DNA of 64,000 nucleotides from Cyclobacteriaceae bacterium (GCA_028281285.1 JANQKF010000015.1:309011-373010); one strand, 5' to 3'. Positions 16,540 through 26,550 are shown, numbered from the stretch's first letter. The notes: generated from the letters alone by a model not told the origin. Made by a program: numbers and translations.

Positions 16540-19467
16540 ATGCTGAGAAAAGTTATTCCCTGCCTTCTCATTGTATTTTTCTCTAATAACGAAATTTTTA
16601 GTCAGAAAATCTATAGTAGGTCAAATCCTGAAAAACAGGAGGCTTGGGTAGACAGTGTTTTTGAGTCGATGACCCCAGAAGAACGTTTGGGTCAGTTGTT
16701 CATGGTTGCCGCTTATTCCAATCGTGACGAGGCACACTATCAGCAAATCGATGAACTCATAATGAAGCATCATATTGGTGGGCTCATCTTCTTTCAAGGA
16801 GGGCCAGGCAGACAGGCCACCTTAACCAATCGATACCAAAAACTTGCAAAAGTTCCACTATGGTTAGCTATGGATGCTGAATGGGGAGTTGGTATGCGCT
16901 TGGATAGCACATTCGATTTCCCCAAACAAATGACATTAGGTGCCATACAGGATGATCGATGGATCTATGAAATGGGCAAAGAAGTGGCTCATCAGTTTCA
17001 TGCGCTTGACATGCATTTGAACTTTGCCCCGGTGGTTGACGTGAATGTCAATCCCAAAAATCCGGTGATTGGCTATCGCTCTTTTGGGGAGGATAAAGAG
17101 AATGTTGCCAGAAAAGGACGTGCCTACATGAGGGGGATGCAGGATCAACATATTATTGCCAATGCCAAACACTTTCCCGGCCATGGAGATACAGACACTG
17201 ACTCGCACCTCGATCTTCCGGTCATCAACCATTCCAGGGATAGGATGGACAGCGTGGAACTTTATCCTTTCAAAAAACTTATGGCGGATAGCCTGATGAG
17301 TGTGATGGTGGCTCATTTGCAAATCCCAGCCTATGATCCCAGCCAAAATACTCCCACCACCCTTTCAAAGAAAGTCGCCACCGAACTGCTTAGAGATGAA
17401 CTGAAATTTGACGGTCTCGTTTTAACCGATGCCATGAACATGCAAGGAGTGGCCAAATATTATGAGCCAGGCGAGGCCGATGTTCGCGCCTTGATGGCGG
17501 GTAATGATGTCATCTTATTCCCGCTTGACGTACCTAAAGCGATTGTACAAATACAAAGAGCACTGAAAAAGAAAGACCTCACTCAGGAGTCACTTGATGA
17601 GCGAATCAAGAAAGTACTAAGAGCTAAATATTGGGTTGGTTTGAATAAATACAAACCACTCTCAAAAGATAATCTGGCCGCCAGATTAAACAATAGCAAC
17701 GGCAATCTTCTAAACAAGATGCTCTACCAGAAGGCAATGACTGTAGTCAATAATTCCGATGATATTTTGCCCATCATTAGGTTGGACAGCACAAAGTTCG
17801 CTTCCATCACTTTTGGCAAAAAAGATGCCTCAGTCTTCACTTCTACATTGAGCAAATATGCCTCTTTTGTACATCACCAGGCCGATGAGATTCACGATAC
17901 GCTTTTAGACGAACTTGCCCATTATGATATTGTGGTAGTCGGCTATCAAGGAATTACCAACTCACCAAGGAATCAACATCAGGTGAAAAACGAAGAAGTT
18001 GAGTTTATCAAAAAGCTACAAGAGAAGACCAAGGTGATTGTGGTTACGATGGGTAATGCCTATAGTCTTCAATATTTCGATGGAGTAAAGAACATTCTGT
18101 GCACTTATGAAGACAATCCAATCACCCAGGAAATTGCCCCTCAGATAATTTTTGGTGCTATCAGAGCTGAAGGAAAACTGCCCGTTTCTGTGGGAAATTT
18201 CAAGGCCGGCTCTGGTTTCATGACCCTAAAGGCCTCAAGATTAGGCTATGGCAACCCTGAAGAAGTGGGAATGAATTCGGAAGTGCTTCAAGAAATTGAT
18301 CAGGTAATGCGCGAGGCAATTGATAATAGGGCCACTCCTGGCGGACAGGTATTGGTTGCCCGAAAGGGGAAAGTCGTTTATCATAAATCATACGGTTTTC
18401 AGACCTATGAAAAAAAGAAGCCAGTGACTTCAAATACCATGTATGATATCGCCTCAGTTACCAAAGTGGCAGGCATGATGCAGACACTCATGTATTTAGA
18501 AGAAAAAGGACTGGTTGACTTGAACGCTGAAATCGGAACCTACCTTCCGGAACTTGAAGGAACGGATAAGTTTGGCCTCAAGATCAGGGATGTTCTCACT
18601 CATCAAGCCGGTCTGCAACCTTTTATTCCTTTTTGGAAAAGGACCTTGAAGAAGGGCGAGCTTGATGAAAACCTTTACAGTCCAACCCAAGATGATAATT
18701 TCGAATATCAACTTGCGGATGACCTCTATGGCCATCCTGCGCTAGCGGATTCGATGTGGAATTGGGTGGTAAAAGCACCTCTGAGAAAGCTTCCTAAGGG
18801 AGAAAACAAGTATGACTACCTCTATTCAGATATGGGTTATTATCTCTTTTTCAGAATGGCAGAACGAATTCTCAAAAAGCCTGTAAATCAATTCTTGCAG
18901 GAGCGATTTTATAAGCCTTTAGGTCTTCAAACTCTTACCTATCTGCCAAGAAAAAAGAATCGCTATGAAGAAATAGCACCAACAGAAGACGAAGAACCAT
19001 TCAGGGACGCTTTATTGTGTGGTGTTGTTCATGATCAGGGGGCAGCCATGGTAGGCGGTGTGGCGGGTCATGCCGGCTTGTTCAGCAACGCTCATGACCT
19101 TGCAATTCTGATGCAAATGAATTTACAATTGGGACATTATGGGGGAACAACCTATTTCGAAAAAGGAGTTTTACCTCAGTTTACCGCTCCTCAGTTTATA
19201 GGCAATCGTAGAGGCATAGGGTGGGATAAACCTACCACAAGTTTTGGTGGGCCAGCCTCCAGGTATGCTTCCCAGTCTACATTTGGGCATACTGGCTTTA
19301 CAGGAACTGCAGTTTGGGTAGATCCTGAAAATGAGCTGATTTATGTATTCCTTTCCAACAGGACTTTTCCGGATGCAACAAATACAAAACTGCTAACCAC
19401 AAATGTCCGTACCAGAATTCAGGACCTTATCTACGAATCAATCTGGAACTTTAAGGCCCTTGAATGA
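16540..19467 (+). CDS. GH3 beta-N-acetylglucosaminidase fused to a serine beta-lactamase-like domain
   Basis: This 975-residue exported fusion protein has a signal peptide at 1-21. Residues about 35-380 form a NagZ-like GH3 domain with K210-H-F-P-G-H-G-D217 and the probable nucleophile D297 in LTDAMNM. A GH3 C-terminal domain follows to about 570. Residues about 590-970 form a class-C beta-lactamase/penicillin-binding-type serine hydrolase: S639-V-T-K642 (SxxK), YSDMGYY (Y-x-N position reads Y-S-D), and GHTGFTG. Together they suggest envelope peptidoglycan turnover, with GlcNAc release plus peptide or ester hydrolysis. The same fusion is known in Bacteroidota. It is transcribed alone or with bshA 36 bp downstream. 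Confidence 0.9.
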   Translation: MLRKVIPCLLIVFFSNNEIFSQKIYSRSNPEKQEAWVDSVFESMTPEERLGQLFMVAAYSNRDEAHYQQIDELIMKHHIGGLIFFQGGPGRQATLTNRYQKLAKVPLWLAMDAEWGVGMRLDSTFDFPKQMTLGAIQDDRWIYEMGKEVAHQFHALDMHLNFAPVVDVNVNPKNPVIGYRSFGEDKENVARKGRAYMRGMQDQHIIANAKHFPGHGDTDTDSHLDLPVINHSRDRMDSVELYPFKKLMADSLMSVMVAHLQIPAYDPSQNTPTTLSKKVATELLRDELKFDGLVLTDAMNMQGVAKYYEPGEADVRALMAGNDVILFPLDVPKAIVQIQRALKKKDLTQESLDERIKKVLRAKYWVGLNKYKPLSKDNLAARLNNSNGNLLNKMLYQKAMTVVNNSDDILPIIRLDSTKFASITFGKKDASVFTSTLSKYASFVHHQADEIHDTLLDELAHYDIVVVGYQGITNSPRNQHQVKNEEVEFIKKLQEKTKVIVVTMGNAYSLQYFDGVKNILCTYEDNPITQEIAPQIIFGAIRAEGKLPVSVGNFKAGSGFMTLKASRLGYGNPEEVGMNSEVLQEIDQVMREAIDNRATPGGQVLVARKGKVVYHKSYGFQTYEKKKPVTSNTMYDIASVTKVAGMMQTLMYLEEKGLVDLNAEIGTYLPELEGTDKFGLKIRDVLTHQAGLQPFIPFWKRTLKKGELDENLYSPTQDDNFEYQLADDLYGHPALADSMWNWVVKAPLRKLPKGENKYDYLYSDMGYYLFFRMAERILKKPVNQFLQERFYKPLGLQTLTYLPRKKNRYEEIAPTEDEEPFRDALLCGVVHDQGAAMVGGVAGHAGLFSNAHDLAILMQMNLQLGHYGGTTYFEKGVLPQFTAPQFIGNRRGIGWDKPTTSFGGPASRYASQSTFGHTGFTGTAVWVDPENELIYVFLSNRTFPDATNTKLLTTNVRTRIQDLIYESIWNFKALE

Positions 19468-19503
19468 GTTAAGTAGTTGCTCAAAACCTGAAGGCACTTT
19501 TTT

Positions 19504-20643
19504 ATGAATGTAGGCATCGTATGTTACCCTACCTATGGTGGTAGTGGAGTAGTTGCAACAGAGTTGGGTATTGGATTGGCCAAACAAGGCCATAAAGTTC
19601 ATTTTATCACCTATTCTCAACCTACCAGACTAGATTTCTTTAATGAGAACTTATTCTACCATGAGGTAGATATTCGTTCTTATCCATTGTTCAAATATCC
19701 ACCTTATGAATTGGCCTTAGCCAGCAAAATGGTGGATGTAGCAAAATACGAGCAACTTGATCTTTTGCATGTTCACTACGCTATACCACACGCGTCAGCT
19801 GCAGTTATGGCGAAGCAAATTCTTAAAGCAGAAGGAATCGAAATACCGGTGATCACCACATTGCATGGAACGGATATAACCCTAGTGGGTAAGGATCCTT
19901 CCTATGAACCGGTAGTGACGTTTTCAATTAACCAGTCCGATGGTGTGACTTCCGTGTCTGAATCGTTAAAAAAAGATACTTTCAAACATTTCAATGTCAC
20001 CAGAGAGATCAGGGTTATCCCAAACTTCATTGACCTGGAAAAATTCAAAAAGCAGCACAAGGATCATTTTAAAACAGCGATTTGTCCGAATGGCGAAAAG
20101 TTGATCGTTCATACTTCGAACTTCAGAAAAGTAAAACGTGTTGATGATGCGGTTAGAGTATTTCATCAAATACAAGACACTGTTCCAGCCAAACTACTCT
20201 TGGTAGGTGACGGTCCGGAAAGGGCAAATATTGAGAACTTGTGTAGGGAATTAGGAATTATTGAGGATGTTAGATTCCTGGGCAAACTCGAGGCAGTCGA
20301 AGAAGTTTTATCGGTAGCCGACCTTTTCCTCATGCCATCCGAAAAAGAGAGTTTTGGTTTAGCTGCATTAGAAGCCATGGCCTGCGAAGTACCGGTAATT
20401 TCCAGTAATGCGGGTGGAATTCCGGAGTTGAATATCAACGGAGTTACGGGTTTCACTTCGAATATTGGCAACATTGACGAAATGACCAGTAATGCCATGC
20501 ATATATTAAGCGATGATCACCTGGCTGAATTCAAAAAGAATGCACTCGCCAGAGCGAAAGAATTCGACATCACTAATATTCTGCCGGTTTACACCGACTT
20601 TTATAATGAAGTCATGGCACAGGTTATGACTGCGTCCCGTTAG
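19504..20643 (+). CDS. bshA: N-acetyl-alpha-D-glucosaminyl L-malate synthase
   Basis: BshA transfers GlcNAc from UDP-GlcNAc to L-malate, the first step of bacillithiol synthesis in the cytosol. The 379-residue GT4 (GT-B fold) protein starts MNVGIVCYPTYGGSGVVATE, the diagnostic BshA N-terminus. It contains TTLHGTDITLVG, the conserved HTSNFRKVKR, and the E-x7-E motif in ESFGLAALEAM. Length and order are canonical. The bshB deacetylase and bshC ligase are not in this window. An NAD(P)-binding gene follows after 18 bp. Confidence 0.95.
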   Translation: MNVGIVCYPTYGGSGVVATELGIGLAKQGHKVHFITYSQPTRLDFFNENLFYHEVDIRSYPLFKYPPYELALASKMVDVAKYEQLDLLHVHYAIPHASAAVMAKQILKAEGIEIPVITTLHGTDITLVGKDPSYEPVVTFSINQSDGVTSVSESLKKDTFKHFNVTREIRVIPNFIDLEKFKKQHKDHFKTAICPNGEKLIVHTSNFRKVKRVDDAVRVFHQIQDTVPAKLLLVGDGPERANIENLCRELGIIEDVRFLGKLEAVEEVLSVADLFLMPSEKESFGLAALEAMACEVPVISSNAGGIPELNINGVTGFTSNIGNIDEMTSNAMHILSDDHLAEFKKNALARAKEFDITNILPVYTDFYNEVMAQVMTASR

Positions 20644-20661
20644 GGAATTCACTTCTCAATA

Positions 20662-21462
20662 ATGAAAATAAGCATTGTCGGCTGCGGTTGGTTGGGTTTG
20701 CCTTTAGGAGCAAAACTGACACAACTCGGCCATGAGGTTTTAGGAAGCACAACAAGTACGGTGAAATTCCAAATCATAGCCGAATCAGGAATTATTCCGG
20801 TTCTTTTAAAACTGGACCCTATGCCTACCGGAAGTGATTTCAACCGACTATTCTCTTGTGATCTTCTGATTATCAATATTCCCCCGGGCCGTAAAATAAA
20901 TCCTCCTTCGTTTTACGAGGAGCAGGTCAAATACCTAAAATATCTGATCAACGACTACAAAGTGCCTAGAGTCATTTTTGTGAGTTCAACTTCTCTTTAT
21001 CCGAATACCAACAGAGAGGTTGATGAATCAACAACACCCGATATTCAAAAGGGTTCCAGTGAGGCCATTGTTCAGGCAGAAAAGCAAATTAGGCAGATAA
21101 ATACAGAATTGATCGTTTTACGATGTGGTGGCTTAATGGGTGAAGATCGGGTTCCAGGCAAATGGTTCGCGGGAAAAGAAACACCAGGCCCAGATACTCC
21201 TGTTAACTATGTTCACAAGGATGATGTGATTGGGGTCATTTTGAGTCTAATAGAAATGGATAAATGGGAAGTGGATACCATTAACCTGGTTACTCCGAGT
21301 CATCCAACTAGAAAGGAGGTTCATGAGATCATGGCCAAAAAATATGGCTTTGAAAAGCCTAAATGGACGGAACCATTTACAATCCCTCATAAGGTAGTTA
21401 CTTCTCGACTCCAGGAAGCCTTGAACTATGACTATCAATACCCTGACCCGTTACTTTTCTAG
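20662..21462 (+). CDS. NAD(P)-binding SDR-like protein (YeeZ type)
   Basis: This 266-residue protein starts with a dinucleotide-binding signature, ISIVGCGWLGLPLGAKL (G-x-G-x-x-G type). It then has LLIINIPPGRK, a strand-end VIFVSSTSLYP in the place of the SDR catalytic serine/tyrosine region, and LIVLRCGGLMG. A canonical YxxxK is not evident after the serine, so catalysis is uncertain. It resembles the YeeZ branch of atypical extended SDRs. It lies 18 bp after bshA, so co-transcription is likely, but a role in bacillithiol metabolism is not shown by the sequence. It ends just before a hairpin shared with the convergent gene. Confidence 0.75.
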   Translation: MKISIVGCGWLGLPLGAKLTQLGHEVLGSTTSTVKFQIIAESGIIPVLLKLDPMPTGSDFNRLFSCDLLIINIPPGRKINPPSFYEEQVKYLKYLINDYKVPRVIFVSSTSLYPNTNREVDESTTPDIQKGSSEAIVQAEKQIRQINTELIVLRCGGLMGEDRVPGKWFAGKETPGPDTPVNYVHKDDVIGVILSLIEMDKWEVDTINLVTPSHPTRKEVHEIMAKKYGFEKPKWTEPFTIPHKVVTSRLQEALNYDYQYPDPLLF

Positions 21463-21470
21463 TCCAAAAT

Positions 21471-21510
21471 TTAGCCTCGAATCAATTCTCTAAAACTAAC
21501 TCGAGGCTAA
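21471..21510. terminator. Bidirectional terminator between convergent genes
   Basis: A perfect 10-bp stem, TTAGCCTCGA (21471-21480) and TCGAGGCTAA (21501-21510), has a 20-nt loop. On the minus strand it is followed by ATTTTGG and on the plus strand by AAATTTG. It lies between the ends of the SDR gene (21462) and the DUF1761 gene (21530). Confidence 0.7.
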
Positions 21511-21529
21511 AAATTTGAAACTCTCGACT

Positions 21530-21949
21530 TTATTGCCAAGCTCCAAGGGTCACTCCCACAAGGACAAAACAAATGATATGGTACAGCGATTCAATGACGA
21601 TCAACCCCGTTCTTTTGCCTGGAACGTAGTTCATCACATGAATTGGGAAAATGAAGAAAATTCCAGTCATAGCACCCATCATAGCTCCTGAACCCGCAGT
21701 CATTGGGTTTTCCGGGTCTGTACCCATTCCAAAAAAGAACATGGCCATACCAAAAGATACAATCAAAGCCATGGCAAACATCGTAGCAAACATTTTCCCC
21801 ATGTTACCACCTTGCATTTCTTCATCAGAAAGTCCGGCACCTTTTTGCCATGCCTTTCCGAATAGCGGTCCGAACCAGACCCCTCCTAGAATAAAATAAG
21901 CAGCAGCCGATACAATCACGGCCAACCAATTAATACTCGATAAATCCAT
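21530..21949 (-). CDS. DUF1761 membrane protein
   Basis: This 139-residue integral membrane protein has four hydrophobic segments (about 10-28, 50-72, 82-104 and 115-137). Its N-terminus, INWLAVIVSAAAYFILGGVWFGPLFGKAW, is characteristic of DUF1761: a short helix, then GGVWFGP-F-K-W. A Met/Gly-rich loop (MQGGNMGKMFATMFAM) and glycine-rich central segment follow. The family is widespread and uncharacterised. It is 23 bp downstream of a lipocalin-like gene on the same strand, with a terminator just after it. Confidence 0.75.
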   Translation of the reverse strand: MDLSSINWLAVIVSAAAYFILGGVWFGPLFGKAWQKGAGLSDEEMQGGNMGKMFATMFAMALIVSFGMAMFFFGMGTDPENPMTAGSGAMMGAMTGIFFIFPIHVMNYVPGKRTGLIVIESLYHIICFVLVGVTLGAWQ

Positions 21950-21972
21950 AGTTATAATTATTGGTTAAAAAG

Positions 21973-22434
21973 TCACTTTTTGATTTGAACTCCGGAATAG
22001 AGATCGTCTCGTTCTCCATCTCCATCCCAGTCGTACATTGCAGTGAAAGTTGCCCTATCCCCGTCAAACTCAAGTAAATATCCTGATCGTACGCCCCCCT
22101 CAGTAAGATAAAGCGTATCTCCAATCACCTCCCATTCACCAGCTACTTCGCGAATGAGGGAATCCTGCAGATTCCAATACTTTGAGTTATAGGTTCCATC
22201 GGATTTATAGGTAGTCTGAATTGGCCTGATTTGAAGTCTCTCCTCCCATTGTCCTGCCGGAACATTGTAGGTGCTGTCACCTCCATGCTGTGCGTCATAA
22301 ATAACTTTAAGTGATTCATTATACCATTGGCCCAACATCTTTTCTGAATGATCTCGATCCGTGTTAAAGACAATAATTAACGCAATGCAAATAGTGAAGA
22401 ACAGCAAGCCCTTTAGATTGAAAAATGACTTCAT
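21973..22434 (-). CDS. Membrane-anchored lipocalin-like protein
   Basis: This 153-residue protein has an N-terminal hydrophobic segment (residues 9-25) followed directly by a soluble beta-rich domain. The domain contains KMLGQWYNESLKVIYD, TTYKSDGTYNSKYWNL, EVAGEWEVIGDTLYLTEG and DGDRATFTAMYDWDGDGE. The GxW near the start and the alternating strands resemble the lipocalin-like (DUF4488/Lipocalin_4 type) domains of Bacteroidota that sense or bind small lipophilic ligands. There is no lipobox cysteine, so it is a signal anchor or a cleaved export signal. Assignment is by pattern only. It is followed by the DUF1761 gene. Confidence 0.55.
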   Translation of the reverse strand: MKSFFNLKGLLFFTICIALIIVFNTDRDHSEKMLGQWYNESLKVIYDAQHGGDSTYNVPAGQWEERLQIRPIQTTYKSDGTYNSKYWNLQDSLIREVAGEWEVIGDTLYLTEGGVRSGYLLEFDGDRATFTAMYDWDGDGERDDLYSGVQIKK

Positions 22435-22519
22435 ATTGCAATTCAGTGTACTTGAAAGATAAAAAATTTACCTGACACGCGGATTTACTCATCGTTGAAC
22501 CGAATGAATGGTAGGGTTT

Positions 22520-24025
22520 CTAGCGATGAATAATCAGCTCCACGCGCCTATTCAAGGCTCTTCCTTTTGCGGTGGAGTTTGAACTCACGGGCTCTAATTC
22601 ACCCTTTCCCTCGGCTTTGATTCGATTTGCTGAAATCCCAGAGGATATCAGGTAGCCGCGTACCGCGTTGGCCCTTGCATCAGACAACCTAGCATTGACG
22701 TCTTCATCACCTATGGAATCAGTGTGTCCATAGACGGTAACCCTTAGTTGCGGATCATCCTTTAACTTCTTACTTAATCCGTCAAGGTTGGCTTTCATAG
22801 AATCGTTCAGGTTGGCTTTATTAAATTCAAATCCAAGTCTTTTTGTGATACGCTCAACTATAATCGGTTCGAATTCCAAATCTTGAGCCCCGGTTTCAGT
22901 TTTCACTTCTTCTTTTGGTTCCTGTTCCTCATCGTTCTCTTCATTAGGAATTACTGGAGGTTCCGTTGGAGTTTGAACCGTGTCTTGTTGCACTTCTTCA
23001 ACCGGAGGCTTGGGTTGTGGTGCCGGAGTTGTCCTTTTGAGCTTCTCTGGCTTCGATTTGCTTTTTACCAGACCTGTGAATTCAAATCCAAATTCGAAGG
23101 CCCCTTGATTACCACTGTTGGCATTGTTGAGCGAAATATCATAGCTCACTCCTATTCTAAAGTCCTTCTTGGCAAATTGAATTCCGGCAACAACCTCTCC
23201 TCCTGTCAAGTATTGACCTTGAAGTACCAAATAACCCCCGTTCTGTAAACCATATCTTGCGTTGGCCCCCAAATAATAGGAAGTTTGTCCGTTCACATGA
23301 CTAATCAAGGCCTCAGGGTAAAAACTCAATTGACCTACGGAAAAGGCTCGAAATCCAGCACTTAAATAATAGGTTGGATCCATCTTGGTTGTACTGTCTA
23401 TAAATGCTTCAACGGGTTGGTTTAAGTCAAAAACGGATATGCCAAAATGCCCGCTCCTTTGGTCATTTACATCTCTGTTTTCCCAGTGAGCACCTACACC
23501 TATTCGAGTGAAGGATCTGTTGAGTTCTTCGAAATTCTCACCGTTGTCCAATGAAGTATCGAATCCCCGATCCGGAATATATTGAAAATTGGTAATCAAG
23601 TGATCAAAATCAAAGCCCCTTGTTTGTCGAAAAATGCTTGCTCCAAGCGCTAATTGTTGATTGATACCCGTTCTTACCTGCATGGCATAGCTCAACCCAA
23701 CCTCCTGTACTTTAAAGGCTTTACTCGAACCGGCTTTATCGTCCAGAAGAGTAATACCTAAACCACCAAATGTACCGGCATTGTTTGCTTTTACGAATGG
23801 ATAACTAGCAGAAATCGAAGTGCTCAGAATATCAAAATCAGGACCGGTTTTTTGCTCTCTATGAATACCTCCAAATTTCCAGTAATTACCTATTCCGACA
23901 AGGGCGGGATTAATGCGTTGATCGGTGAAGCTGTATTGGGAAAAGTTAAATTGCTGAGCAGTCGCCTCCTGAATAACGAAGGTGAGAATTAGAAAAGTAA
24001 AGGTGAAAGTTCGGTTGAAACGCAT
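22520..24025 (-). CDS. PorP/SprF-like outer-membrane protein with OmpA C-terminal domain
   Basis: This 501-residue protein has a signal peptide (1-23, ending ATAQ) and a PorP/SprF-type beta-barrel domain to about residue 305, opening with FNFSQYSFTDQRINPALVG, the family hallmark. A Pro/Glu-rich linker follows at about 310-375. An OmpA-like peptidoglycan-binding domain covers about 385-500 (LRVTVYGHTDSIGDEDVN, LSDARANAVRGYL, NRRVELIIHR). PorP/SprF proteins partner with T9SS cargo carrying a type-B C-terminal domain, anchoring them at the outer membrane. The gene 9 bp upstream encodes exactly such a cargo protein. Last gene of a four-gene operon that starts with an ECF sigma factor. Confidence 0.9.
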   Translation of the reverse strand: MRFNRTFTFTFLILTFVIQEATAQQFNFSQYSFTDQRINPALVGIGNYWKFGGIHREQKTGPDFDILSTSISASYPFVKANNAGTFGGLGITLLDDKAGSSKAFKVQEVGLSYAMQVRTGINQQLALGASIFRQTRGFDFDHLITNFQYIPDRGFDTSLDNGENFEELNRSFTRIGVGAHWENRDVNDQRSGHFGISVFDLNQPVEAFIDSTTKMDPTYYLSAGFRAFSVGQLSFYPEALISHVNGQTSYYLGANARYGLQNGGYLVLQGQYLTGGEVVAGIQFAKKDFRIGVSYDISLNNANSGNQGAFEFGFEFTGLVKSKSKPEKLKRTTPAPQPKPPVEEVQQDTVQTPTEPPVIPNEENDEEQEPKEEVKTETGAQDLEFEPIIVERITKRLGFEFNKANLNDSMKANLDGLSKKLKDDPQLRVTVYGHTDSIGDEDVNARLSDARANAVRGYLISSGISANRIKAEGKGELEPVSSNSTAKGRALNRRVELIIHR

Positions 24026-24034
24026 GTCCTGGAC

Positions 24035-26539
24035 TTATCTAATCAAATGTACCTTACCTGAATTATCCGAATTGACTTTCACCCTCGTGCCGTCAGCATA
24101 AAGCCCTTCTACACGCCAATAATATACTCCAGGAGGCATTTTCTTGCCGTTAAATCGACCATCCCAACCTTGTGATACGGCCCGAATGGGTTCCCTTTCC
24201 CGATAAATCAAATTCCCCTCGCGAGAATAGATTCGGAAATCAATCGCTACAGGCACACTTGATAGCTGTAGAAAAAAAGAATCATTTCGATTGTCACCAT
24301 TGGGTGTAAATAAGTTCGCTGCATTTCCAACTTGTTCAACATTAACCGTCACTTGAAAGCGCTCAACGCAGTTCTCTTCACTTCTTACGATGACATTATA
24401 AACCGTTGTTTCTCTTGGAGATGCTACTGGGTTGGCGATAAAAGGATTGTTTAAGGATCCTACAGGTCCCCAAATATATTCGCCCCCCCCTGAAGCTGAA
24501 AGTTGGACACTTTCTCCCAGCTCAATATTGTAGACAGTATCGGCTACGGCCGGTCGAAAATCGACAAAACTAATAATCCCTTGTGCTCGGAACTTACAAC
24601 CAAGATCATTGGTGGCAACTACCGAAAGCGTATCGGACTGGGTAATATCTAAAGAAATGGAATGGTCGCTACTGAATTCACCAAGAAGGCTGGAGCTCCA
24701 TTGTACATTCGACCAAGCTTCGTCCAATTCGAATTCTAAGGTTTCAGGACCACAAACCAGGGTAAATGAAGGAATAAGAAGAGGTGCAGGGGCTCCAACC
24801 ACATTTACGTGAATCTCCAATTGTCCTTCACTGCAATTCACAAAATCGACAACCGTGCCATAGATCACATCATCCACACCTCCGGCTATATAGGTGAGTA
24901 TATCAGTCTCTCCAATAGCTCCGAGCCGATCAGAGTACCAGTTTCTTAAAACCCCTTCTGTACCAAAGGTTTCAAAACTACCATTACACATATCAACATT
25001 GGAGACAGTCAGTTCCTCATCACAAATGGTGATTTTGTTGAGGTCTTCCGAGCCATCACCAATTCCGCCTCCACCATTTCCACCAAGGTAGTTAAATGCA
25101 TTGTCGATGCCCCTCACCAAATAATAGTATTCACCGGCCTCAAGACTGTCCAAATCCAGTTTGCCGCTGTAAAGTTGGTTACCATGGTAGGCAAAATTTG
25201 GCCAAAAATTACCCTCACCCATATTGGCTTCAAATAGTTCGGTAGTATCAGAGGATAAGAAAATCGCGTCATAGCTGAGCGAACTGGAATTAGTCAACGA
25301 GTCAGAAGCTGCCTGCCAGGCAACCCTCACTTGTCCTCTACCTGTCTGAACGGCCACTTGTGGTTCCGGCTTACCAGGTCCTTTATTGATACTGGGTTGC
25401 AGACTTTCAAAAAAAGTAAGCTTTAGACTATCACCTAAATGAATGAGCTCGGTATAGTCAATATGTCCGTCAAAGGTATAATCTGCAAATCGGGTTTCAA
25501 TCAAATCCTCCCTATAGATCATCACCGAATCTTCCGATTCTTCTAAATTGCTGTACCAAAAATGGAAGGTGGAATCATTTTTCTCGGCTTGCAGCCAAAG
25601 GTCGGTTACACCATCCGAATCAAAGTCTACCAAGAGGGAGTTATGAATTACAAATTCGGGAAGGAATTCTCTTTCATCTTCAATTTCTCTTCCTTCATTG
25701 GCGCGGAGAATATTGAAATTGTCTATTTCTGTTGTGGACCCACTAGCAAAAAAATCAGGAAAGCCATTTTCATCCCACTCACCGATTGAAAGCCTTTCAA
25801 TTATGGTCTCGGTTAGGTTATGAGGGACTTGTGAGTCTTCGAAGTCAAAATCGCCTTGATTCCGTAAGAGGAAGGTTGTAGAATCCCCGTTTCGTGTACC
25901 TGACAAAATCAAGTCCTGCAGGCCATCGCTTCCAAAGTCAATAGTGAACAACTTTCCAGAGCTGAACTTCGGAAAGTTTTTATCTACGAGCTCAAAACCG
26001 TCAACCACCCCCTCAAACAATTGAAAGTTCAGACTATCAGCTTCGTCTCTTACCGCAACAAGTACATCTTCACGGGTATCGTAATTAAAGTCATACGTCT
26101 TGAATTGTTCAATTGGTTGTTTCAAGAGGGTATCTGATGCCAATTCGTAATTATAATCTGACTGATTATAGAGCACGGAAAGGACGGTATCCGTTTCTTC
26201 TAAGACCCCGGTAAATACAATATCAATCTTTCGATCTCTATTAAAATCCTTAAGTTCTAATTGACTCATGAAAACCTCCGGAAGATCCACCAACTCTTTT
26301 TCAAACTGGCCGTTCCCCTGGTTAGTGTAGATCTCAACTACAGTTTTAAGCGTATCCTTCGCCTTACCCCATAAAAACAAGTCATAGAGTAGATCATTGT
26401 TTAGGTCGGCCCATAGTATCTTGGGGTTCTCCAGCCCTCGAAGGGTCACCGAATCGGTCGGTTGAAAGGCCTGGCCATAGGAAAAATTGAGGTACACCAA
26501 TCCCATGACACTTAGAAAAAGTGTTCTTAATTTCATCAT
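24035..26539 (-). CDS. FG-GAP/VCBS repeat surface protein with gliding-type (type B) C-terminal domain
   Basis: This 834-residue exported protein has a signal peptide at 1-22. Residues about 25-370 hold repeated FG-GAP/VCBS-like units (LWADLNNDLLYDLFLWG, ELKDFNRDRKIDIVFTG, FTIDFGSDGLQDLILSG, LLVDFDSDGVTDLWLQ), a calcium-binding integrin-type propeller pattern. A fibronectin-like stretch and Ig/PKD-like domains follow. The last 90 residues are a gliding-motility-associated C-terminal domain (NLFTPNGDNRNDSFFL, FRIYSREGNLIYR, WDGRFNGKKMPPGVYYWRV), the type-B signal for secretion by the type IX system. It lies 11 bp after a TonB gene and 9 bp before its likely PorP/SprF partner. Confidence 0.88.
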   Translation of the reverse strand: MMKLRTLFLSVMGLVYLNFSYGQAFQPTDSVTLRGLENPKILWADLNNDLLYDLFLWGKAKDTLKTVVEIYTNQGNGQFEKELVDLPEVFMSQLELKDFNRDRKIDIVFTGVLEETDTVLSVLYNQSDYNYELASDTLLKQPIEQFKTYDFNYDTREDVLVAVRDEADSLNFQLFEGVVDGFELVDKNFPKFSSGKLFTIDFGSDGLQDLILSGTRNGDSTTFLLRNQGDFDFEDSQVPHNLTETIIERLSIGEWDENGFPDFFASGSTTEIDNFNILRANEGREIEDEREFLPEFVIHNSLLVDFDSDGVTDLWLQAEKNDSTFHFWYSNLEESEDSVMIYREDLIETRFADYTFDGHIDYTELIHLGDSLKLTFFESLQPSINKGPGKPEPQVAVQTGRGQVRVAWQAASDSLTNSSSLSYDAIFLSSDTTELFEANMGEGNFWPNFAYHGNQLYSGKLDLDSLEAGEYYYLVRGIDNAFNYLGGNGGGGIGDGSEDLNKITICDEELTVSNVDMCNGSFETFGTEGVLRNWYSDRLGAIGETDILTYIAGGVDDVIYGTVVDFVNCSEGQLEIHVNVVGAPAPLLIPSFTLVCGPETLEFELDEAWSNVQWSSSLLGEFSSDHSISLDITQSDTLSVVATNDLGCKFRAQGIISFVDFRPAVADTVYNIELGESVQLSASGGGEYIWGPVGSLNNPFIANPVASPRETTVYNVIVRSEENCVERFQVTVNVEQVGNAANLFTPNGDNRNDSFFLQLSSVPVAIDFRIYSREGNLIYREREPIRAVSQGWDGRFNGKKMPPGVYYWRVEGLYADGTRVKVNSDNSGKVHLIR

Positions 26540-26550
26540 AGTGGCTGGTT

